Of a DNA stretch of 64,000 nt, positions 57,921-64,000 are shown piece by piece; the stretch's first letter is position 1; the number at the start of each line of letters is the position of its first letter. Source of the stretch: Sarcophilus harrisii (lineage: Eukaryota; Chordata; Mammalia; Dasyuromorphia; Dasyuridae). The translations under genes were made by a program, and so were the position numbers. Location of the stretch: the NCBI RefSeq assembly GCF_902635505.1, contig NC_045429.1, forward strand, positions 463,715,359-463,779,358. Reading direction: 5' to 3'. The notes below the pieces were generated by a model. It worked only from the letters and a program-made list of their open reading frames with translations. It was not told the DNA's origin and ran no database searches.

Positions 57921-60900
57921 ACTGGGGGCACTCAGATTCCAGCCTCCACTGGCAGTGGCCCCTCAAGGCCACACCTTGCAGAGGAAGGGCCAACGTCCAA
58001 TGGCCCAGTGGTTACAATAGATACTACCCGTATGCATAGAAAGCCCCCTCCCTGTGCCAGCTCCCTCATTAGAATATCAGCTCTTTTCCCCTAGGGACTC
58101 TTCCTCTCCCTATCTGGGCCTGGCTATTTCTGTCTCCGGCCTGGGCCTGGCCTAGGAGACTGTCTGCTGGGTCCTTCCTTGGGCCCCTCGCTCCAGGGGC
58201 GCTGGTCTCTGGCTGGATCTGGGCCTCCGGGGCTTCCCCCTCGCCCCCAGTATTGCAGTTGTTGCCCCCTCACCGTACGACAGAAGCTCTGTGAGGGCCA
58301 GAGAGTCCCACACACAGTAGGTGCTCTAACGGGACCGAGCCCATGATGGGGCTGGGTGAAAGGCAGAAGGTCCCAGAAGGGAACCTGACTCGGGAGCTGA
58401 AGCGATTGGACGAGAAGTAAGCACTTGGCCAAGTTGATCCTGGCTGGCGCCTGGCAGAGCCCTGCTTCTTCAGCACCAAGATCAGCACTGCCTGTCTGGG
58501 GCCAGCCTGGCTATTGTGCCATGTGCCATGCACTGTGTGCCACGTGCTATGTGCCAGGTGCCAGCCTGTGCCATGTGCCGGATGCCATGCACTGTGTGCC
58601 GTGCGCCGACCTGTGCCACCAGCCTGGCCTAGCGAGGGTGCAGAGGAAGCCGACGGGATCGAGACGCCGGCATCTCCCGAGTCTCAGGGGCAGGTTCAGA
58701 AGCTCCCACTGGTGCCCGAGAGCCCCTGGCGAGGCTCTGAAGCTCGGGGATGGCTCCACCGCCCTCCAAGGGAGCCCAGATCTCCTGAACTCTGGCCGCC
58801 ATCTTGGTTGGCATTTCCACACCCCCCCGCCCTTTTCCTTTCCAAAGCCTTGGGGGGTGGGGAAAATCCTCCTTGGGCCTTTGGTCCCAAAGGAACCCGG
58901 GAAGGGCTCTGGGGGGGAAAGGCCTTTTTTGGGGGGGGGAAAAGGGGCCTAAGGGTGTGTTCCTCCTTCCCCAAGCGCAGGTTCCCCCTTCCCCCGGGAA
59001 CCCCCTGGGGGCCCCAGAAATTCCCTGCTCCGCCCCTGAGCTCCCTTTTCCCCCAAAGGGCTGGCTAATCCCCCTCCCTGGCCTTTCCCTCCCCTGGAGG
59101 GGCCGGGGGAGGGCCAGGCTGGGGCTTTCCCAGTGGAAATATTGCCTCCGCCTTCCAGCCTCGGTTGGTGGCCCGGCCTGATTTGCGAAATGGTGCATGA
59201 AAAACCGGATACGGCAAATGGTGCCGCCTGTTTTTCCCCCTGGGTTTGGTGCCCCGTTTTCCCAGGAAACCGGGACCTGAAGGCAGAGGGCGTGTGGTCC
59301 CAGGTTGGCCATTCCCCGCCCCCGGGCGGCCCTCCCCTCCCGTGGGCCCCCTCCCCGGTTGGATTCCTGGCTCTGCCCCCCTGCCTGACAGGCCTGGCTC
59401 CATACCCCGCCCCCATATGAAGGCCCGGCTCCCCCCACTCTTGGCCAGCTGCCCCTCCCTGGCAGCCCCGGATGAGGGCCTAGTTCTGTCTTCTTCCCTG
59501 CGGTCAGTGGGGGGCCCGGGGGCCTTTTGGGCAGGGGGCTCCCTTTGGCGCCGGCCCATCCCCTGGCCAGGGCCTCACCCCTGGCGGCCCCCGGCCCGGG
59601 CAATCCTTCCCCTGGCCATTGTCTCCCTGGTGACTGGCCTGCCCCCCGCTGCCAAGTGTGGAAAGTTTCCCCTCGCTTTTGGCTTCCTAGCCAAAGGGCT
59701 CCCCCCTGTTGGGCCTCCTCCTTCCTGCCTCCCTTTGATCCCCTGGGTTGATTGTCCCGGTCCCTTAGGGCCCGCACAGGACGACCCTGCAGAGGTCACC
59801 TGGGTGAGACGTCCCGGCCCCCGGAGGCAGGGGCTTCCTTAAGGCCCCACTTAGCCCCTTTGATGGCCACGATAGGGGAGGGAGCCTGCCCACTGCTGGA
59901 GGGGCTTCCTTGTCCCCAGGAGGCCTTCGCTCCTGTGGCTGCCCCTGCCTGACCTCACCTCCAGGGGTCAAACCCTGCAGGTTGTGCCCCCGCCTGGGTC
60001 GGCGGGAGAGGGGGCCGTCCCGCCTGGGAAGCTGGGTCCTGGCCGTGAAGGCACAGGAAGGGGGGGGAAGCCTCCCTCGGACACTGCCGCCCGGCCTGGC
60101 CCTCCCCTTCCCTCCTGGCTCGGGCTTCCCGGACGAGGGAGGGAGCACAGCCAGCCCCGGCCGTCTGTGCGGCGCGACCCTCACACCCTGGGCTCCCCCT
60201 CTGGGAGGGGCGGAGGGAGGGCCAAGGCAGGAAGCTTGGGGAGGGTGGCGCTCCCCCCCGGGGCCAGCTCCCTGAGCACAGGAAGCCCGGGGACCCGCCG
60301 AAGCCCCGGGCCTGTTTGTGCCGCCTGGGGACTCTGGGAGCGAGTTTCCGGAGCCCTGGGTTCCTGGCAGAGCAGACCCAGAACCTGGGGGTGGGGGTGG
60401 GGAGGCCACCCTTGCACCTGTTCAGGCACTGGCCCAAGCTGGGCCGGCCTGCTCTTGGCGGGAGGAGGCTCGGCCCTCTCGGGGGACAGAACCCCCGGGC
60501 GTCTGGACAGGAATAACAGAAGGGTAGAGGCAGGGGGCGGGGGCCTGAGGCCTGAGAAGCCCTGGGCCCCCGGGGGACACCCTGCCTGTGCTCTCTGGTC
60601 CCTCATGCCCCTTGGGTTTTCCCCAAGAACCTGCGGTGGCGGGGGGGAGGTGGGGGAACCTGGGGCCAAAACCTTTCCTCCCCAGGCTCCCGGGGAGGGG
60701 GCTCTGACCTCGGGCGGGGGGGGGCGGAAGGAGGGACACTCCACTTTTTTCTTGCTTTTAGAAAATGGCTGAGAACATGTGGGAGTAACTGGGTAATTCC
60801 CCTATGTCCCTGCTCATTATCACCGAGGGTCCAGAGTGGGCTGCTGTGGGATTGGGTCCCCCAGCTCAGCCTCCCCTGGCCCCCTCTCCCCCCCCCGCCC

Positions 60901-60931
60901 CCATGGGGCCGGGCTCAGCGGCCTCCCTGCG

Positions 60932-61628
60932 GTCACCAGGGAATCCCGGTGCTGCCACTCTCATGGGGTGCTGGTGCCCATCTTCCTGCTGACCGACCCT
61001 GCCTCGGCCCGTCTGATCCTGGGGGCCGGGCTCCTTCCGTGTGGGCTGCTGGTCCTGGGCCCGGGACCCGACCATGCAGCTCATGGAGTTCTTCTACGGC
61101 GTGACCATGGCGGCTCGCGTGGCCTACTCCTCTCTCTTCGCTGGTCAGCCCGGCGCTACCAGGCGCTGGCGGCCCCGCTGGCCGTGCTCCTGGGCCCAGC
61201 GCTCCTCTGGCCAGCTCTGCGTCTCCGTGGGCCACGTGCCCTACCTCACGCTGCACCACGCCTCCCTGGGCTTCCTCCTTCCCCTGCTCCCTGGCGCTCT
61301 TCCTCAAGCCAGGCGCCCTCTTCTTCAACGGCCCGGGGGGGGGGCCCTCGCCCCGGGCTGGACGCATGCGGCCGGGGCCGGGGCCGGCCGAGGGGGCCGG
61401 GCCGGGGCCCCGCCTGCTGGCTGCCTGCAAGGACTCCACGCTGGTGCGCATGCTCCTGGAGCTGGGGAGCGTGGCGCGCACGCCGCGGCTGCGCCTCTGG
61501 TCCCTCTGGTGGGTGTTCAACTTCTCCGGCTACTACCTAATCATCTACTACGTGCACATCCTGTGGAGCGACACGGACGGCTCCAAGGTCTACAACGGGG
61601 CCGTGGACGCCGCCGCCACCTTGATGGA
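60932..61628 (+). CDS. SLC19A1: SLC19A1 large central exon (exon 3), frame broken about four times
   Basis: Conserved RFC blocks appear in the right order but in shifting frames. VTRE and VLVPIFLLTD (the Asp matches human D88 in TM2) lie at 60932 to about 61000. MQLMEFFYGVTMAARVAYSS (its Arg matches R133 in TM4) lies at 61074-61133. ARRYQALAAPLAVLLG lies at about 61145-61195, SSGQLCVSVGHVPYLTLHH at about 61203-61260, and SLALFLKPGALFFN from 61288. From 61288 one frame stays open to 61628, through RLRLWSLWWVFN and YYLIIYYVHILW. The frame changes near 61070, 61138, 61204 and 61283. The expected acceptor reads ctgcg|GTC instead of ctgcag|GTC. Exons 2, 4, 5 and 6 are clean, so small consensus errors in GC-rich sequence are more likely than gene death, but the sequence alone cannot exclude a pseudogene. 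The exon ends in phase 2 and joins exon 4 exactly. Confidence 0.82.
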
Positions 61629-61680
61629 GTCGGCCGTCCCCAGGGGCCCCAGGCCGGCCCGGCTCGCCCTGTCTCCCCAG
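61629..61680 (+). other. SLC19A1: SLC19A1 intron 3, only 52 bp
   Basis: The implied donor is GA|GTCGGC and the acceptor tctccccag. Phase 2 is preserved on both sides, and the alignment to the RFC family across the joint loses about one residue. The sequence is almost entirely G and C, with no obvious branch-point adenosine near the usual place. The length is below the normal mammalian minimum, so either this is an ultra-short intron or part of the intron has been lost or collapsed in the assembly. Confidence 0.55.
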
Positions 61681-61869
61681 GGGCCTAGCGGCCTTGGCCT
61701 TGGGCGTGCGGATCCGCTGGGCGCTGTGGTCGGAGCTGCTGATCGGGGCCGTGACGGGCCTGCAGGCCGGCCTGGTCCTGCTCATGTACAGCACCCGCAA
61801 CATCTGGCTCTGCTACGCGGCCCTCGTCTTCTTCAGGGGCTTCCACCAGTTCCTGGTGCCCATCGCCAC
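61681..61869 (+). CDS. SLC19A1: SLC19A1 exon 4 (TM8-TM10 region)
   Basis: The acceptor is tctccccag and the donor is GTGAGT at 61870. The exon begins with the last base of a split codon and ends with AC, the first two bases of a Thr codon completed by exon 5. It contributes 62 whole codons. Recognisable stretches are GVRIRWALWSELLIG, GLQAGLVLLMYSTRNIWLCY and LVFFRGFHQFLVPIAT. The Arg in FFRG corresponds to human R373 in TM10, which is important for substrate transport. The phase agrees with exon 3 ending GA at 61628 and exon 5 starting with T. No stop or shift is present. Confidence 0.88.
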
Positions 61870-62726
61870 GTGAGTCTCCCCGGAGAGCTCAGCCCCTGCC
61901 GGCCTCCGGCGCCATCTGGGTCCTCGGGGGCGCTCGGCTAGTTGGCGGGGAGGAGGGTCCCAGGGTCACTCAGGTTTGGCCCCGCCACGGCGGTGTCCCA
62001 GAGGCCAGCTGTCCCCCCGGCCCGGCCGCCGGCCCTACCACGATCCCGGCTCGGGTCCCCAAGGGGCCAACAGGCCCTCAGGCCTTGGTGGGCCTGGCCC
62101 TGGGAGGAAGGGGGAGGCCGAGGCGCCTCCGGGGCCGATGACTTGCCTGTTGCCACTCAGTTTCCCCCAAGCAGCCTTTCGTTAACCCCACGGTGCTGGG
62201 AAGGAGCCCCTGTCTCTCTGGTTGCCCCCATTTCTCTGACCTCAGAGGGGGACTGTACCTTGTCCCCAAGGCCTTATGTTGGAGGCCTCTGACCTCAAGC
62301 CTCTCGGGGGCAGTGGATGCCTGGGGGGGGCAGTGGATGCCTGGAGGGGTAGCACATCTGCTTGGTGGTACTGTTTGGTGGGGGGGCGGGGGGAGCAGGA
62401 CAGGCAGGACTGGGAAGGCCCCTCTGGGTCACAGGCAGCCTGAGGCTCATAGGCCCGTGTCACTTAAAGGCTTAAGGGAGCAGGATTCAAATCCTGCTCG
62501 TGGCACTTTCTGTGAGACTTGGAGCCCCAGATTAGCCGCTGACCGGCACTGGCGAAGAGACTTTAGCCCCCGGGAGTTCTGTGGGATCAGCGTCCTGTAT
62601 GAGCACCCTCCTCCCCTTTGGGAAAAGCGGGGCTCGGCAAGGTGCCGGCCGGGCGGAGCCCCTAGGAGGCCCCGTTTCTGCCGCTCCCCCGCTCCCTGTA
62701 ACATGCCAGCCGCTGTCTCTGCCCAG
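61870..62726 (+). other. SLC19A1: SLC19A1 intron 4
   Basis: The intron is 857 bp with GTGAGT donor and gcccag acceptor. It is GC-rich. A short duplicated 'gggggcagtggatgcctgg' motif lies near 62307-62345. A MIR-like piece ('ggattcaaatcctgctcgtggcactt') sits near 62480. No other feature was recognised. Confidence 0.75.
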
Positions 62727-62868
62727 TTTCCAGATCGCCTCGTCGATGACCAAAGAGCTGTGCGCCCTGGTGTTCGGGGTCAACACCTTCCTTGCCACCA
62801 TCCTGAAGACCGTGGTGACTATCATCGTGGCGGACAAGAGGGGCCTCGGGCTCCCCGTCCGCTCCCAG
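62727..62868 (+). CDS. SLC19A1: SLC19A1 exon 5 (TM11 region)
   Basis: The exon is 142 nt: one base completing Thr, then 47 codons beginning FQIASSMTKELCALVFGVNT and ending RGLGLPVRSQ. The acceptor is gtctctgcccag and the donor is CAG|GTACGC. The block is nearly the human sequence (FQIASSLSKELCALVFGVNT, RGLGLPVRKQ). The Lys in LATILKTVV corresponds to human K411 in TM11, a residue tied to folate binding. The exon is clean and highly conserved, which argues that the locus is a living gene. A MIR/THER-type SINE begins only about 15 bp after the donor. Confidence 0.93.
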
Positions 62869-62884
62869 GTACGCCGGGGCCAGT

Positions 62885-63085
62885 GTTTATGTGGCACCGA
62901 CTGTGTGCCAGCCACCATGTTTTACAAACTGCCCTCGTTGGAGCCTCGCCGCAACCCAGGGAGGGAAAGACGTGCAGTTATATCCCCATTTTACAGATGA
63001 GGAAACGGAGGCAGGTAGTGCTAAGGAGAGTTGCTCAGGGTCACACCTTTTCCCAGGCCTGGGACCAGACTCGAACTCTAACCAC
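62885..63085 (+). mobile_element. MIR/THER-like SINE just after SLC19A1 exon 5
   Basis: 'tgtttatgtggcaccgactgtgtgccagccaccatg' through 'cattttacagatgaggaaacggaggcagg' to 'ccagactcgaactctaaccactg'. It starts about 15 bp past the exon 5 donor. Confidence 0.7.
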
Positions 63086-63260
63086 TGCCCACCAAGCTGT
63101 CGCTCTTCTTCCTTGGCCGCTCTTCCTTCCTTCCCGCATTCTGTGGTCTGGCCAAGTCGCCCTCCGGCTCCCACCTCCACGCCCTGTAGCGGTCATCCCT
63201 CCCCTGGTGCAGCCCGGCCCCCCCCTCCTGCACAAAACCCTGCCTCCGCCAACTGCCTGG

Positions 63261-63368
63261 GCCGCCCCTGGGCCATAGGAGCAGAGGGTCTGGGGGCCAC
63301 CCCTGGGCCATAGGAGCAGAGGGTCTGGGGGCCACCCCTGGGCCATAGGAGCAGAGGGTCTGGGGGCC
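63261..63368 (+). repeat. 36-bp tandem repeat in intron 5, 3 near-identical copies
   Basis: Units at 63261-63296, 63297-63332 and 63333-63368. The only difference I see is at one base of the first unit (gccgc versus gccac). Confidence 0.93.
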
Positions 63369-63652
63369 GCCGACTGCCCGGGCCGCCCCTGGGGCTGAGC
63401 GCGGGGGCAGCCTGGGACAGGCTCGCTAGCAGGCGCTCTGGTTCTGCCCTCAGCAGCTTCTGGGGTCCTCCCCGGGACCCACCAAGGGGCAGCCTTTGGC
63501 TGCTCTGGCTTCCGTGATCCAGGCAGGCTCTAGACAAGGCCTTGGTCCGGCGCCCAGTCCTGAGGGCGGGAGACGCTGCTCAGAGCAGCTCCCCGTGACC
63601 CGGGGACTCCTGGCCACCCGCCGCTTTCTGACCGCCCGCTCCTCTCTTCCAG

Positions 63653-63847
63653 TTCCAAGTCTACTTCGGGTACTTCACGGTGCTGGCCGTGGCCTACTTC
63701 TTGGGAGCTGTGTACACGGCTGTGAGGCACTGTCGGCAGAGCGGCTCCCGCAGCTTCCCCTTGGCGACCGAGCTGGGAAGCCCCGCGGAGGCGCCAGAGA
63801 AGGTGCAGAACCCTGAGGAGGATGGCGTCGACAGCGTCCGGGCCTGA
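63653..63847 (+). CDS. SLC19A1: SLC19A1 last coding exon (TM12 and C-terminal tail)
   Basis: The acceptor is ctctcttccag. The exon encodes 64 residues: TM12 (FQVYFGYFTVLAVAYFLGAV), then VRHCRQSG, which matches human LRHCQRG, then a hydrophilic tail rich in Glu, Ser and Pro, with stop TGA at 63845-63847. Human RFC has a cytoplasmic tail of well over 100 residues; here it is about 40, so the protein would be roughly 465 residues against 591 in human. RFC tails vary greatly in length between mammals, so this may be genuine. No AATAAA is seen between the stop and the end of the window, so the 3' UTR runs out of view. Confidence 0.9.
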   Translation, partial: FQVYFGYFTVLAVAYFLGAVYTAVRHCRQSGSRSFPLATELGSPAEAPEKVQNPEEDGVDSVRA

Positions 63848-64000
63848 TCGGAGACGTCGGGGGCAGGAGGACGATGGCGCGTGTTTGGCACCGGCCCTGC
63901 CAGTGACACGCCCCTGCTCGCCGTTCCTCCCGCCCGACCTGTGCGGGAAGGGGGTCCGAGCACACGGCCGCAGCCCCGGTCAGTCCAGGATCACGTCACA

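Larger units (their letters stand above)
56191..60931 (+). other. SLC19A1: SLC19A1 intron 2, GC donor, GC-rich
   Basis: The intron is 4.7 kb. It starts CAG|GCAAGT, the classic context for the rare GC-AG intron class. It holds a 21-bp tandem repeat (56733-56842), a 33-bp one (57798-57920), a short TGTGCCA-rich array (58510-58620) and, from about 58850, a long stretch with unusually many G and C homopolymers. Long open frames on both strands there reflect the lack of A/T-rich stop codons. I see no other gene in it. Confidence 0.8.
62869..63652 (+). other. SLC19A1: SLC19A1 intron 5
   Basis: The intron is 784 bp with GTACGC donor and cttccag acceptor. It contains a MIR/THER-type SINE (about 62885-63085) and an exact three-copy 36-bp tandem repeat at 63261-63368, flanked by a longer imperfect repeat of 'gccgcc.actgcc.gggccgcccctgg'. 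Confidence 0.75.

Noticed and set aside
58629-59777. 382-codon open frame on the minus strand in SLC19A1 intron 2
   Set aside because: It lies in very GC-rich, homopolymer-rich sequence with long open frames on both strands, encodes a Gly/Pro/Arg-rich product without any known domain, and sits inside an intron. It is a composition effect.

Overview
The window is mammalian nuclear DNA, and its repeats point to a marsupial. They include a CORE-SINE whose tRNA-derived 5' end carries the marsupial 'gcagctaggtggc' motif, RTE/BovB-type LINE sequence, SINEs with an RTE-like tail ending in a short CAA repeat, many MIR/THER and L2 relics, and L1 copies with marsupial-style 3' ends. The species cannot be fixed from the sequence alone.

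One protein-coding gene is recognisable. SLC19A1 (reduced folate carrier, RFC1) occupies the right end on the + strand. Its coding exons lie at 56023-56190, about 60932-61628, 61681-61869, 62727-62868 and 63653-63847. Four of these exons read cleanly and join in matching phases. Exon 3 is recognisable along its length but its frame is broken about four times and its acceptor AG is missing, in a GC-rich, homopolymer-rich stretch where consensus error is the likeliest cause. Intron 2 starts with a GC donor, and intron 3 would be only 52 bp. A CpG-rich, TATA-less block at about 49.75-50.45 kb is the best promoter candidate. A second CpG-rich block at about 43.3-43.8 kb could be an alternative one, since SLC19A1 in human uses several upstream non-coding first exons.

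Layout. 1-6 kb: simple repeats, an old L1 and RTE-tailed SINEs. 6.1-9.2 kb: a three-deep LINE nest, with an L1 inside an L1 inside an RTE element. 9.2-31 kb: AT-rich intergenic DNA with old L1 and SINE pieces, including a long rearranged L1 at 20.7-24.0 kb. 31-49 kb: increasingly GC-rich intergenic DNA with an L1 tail, a larger L1 fragment, minisatellites (43/44-bp, 71/88-bp, 10-bp), purine/pyrimidine tracts and very long G or C runs. 49.7-64 kb: putative promoter, a 39-bp minisatellite, then SLC19A1 with short tandem repeats in its introns.

No tRNA or rRNA gene, CRISPR array or operon was seen, and no convincing endogenous retrovirus beyond one weak LTR-like fragment. I found no evidence for a new multi-gene system. 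The points most worth checking are the SLC19A1 exon and intron anomalies, the two CpG islands, the nested LINEs, the higher-order minisatellites and a mosaic inverted repeat at 40.7-41.2 kb.
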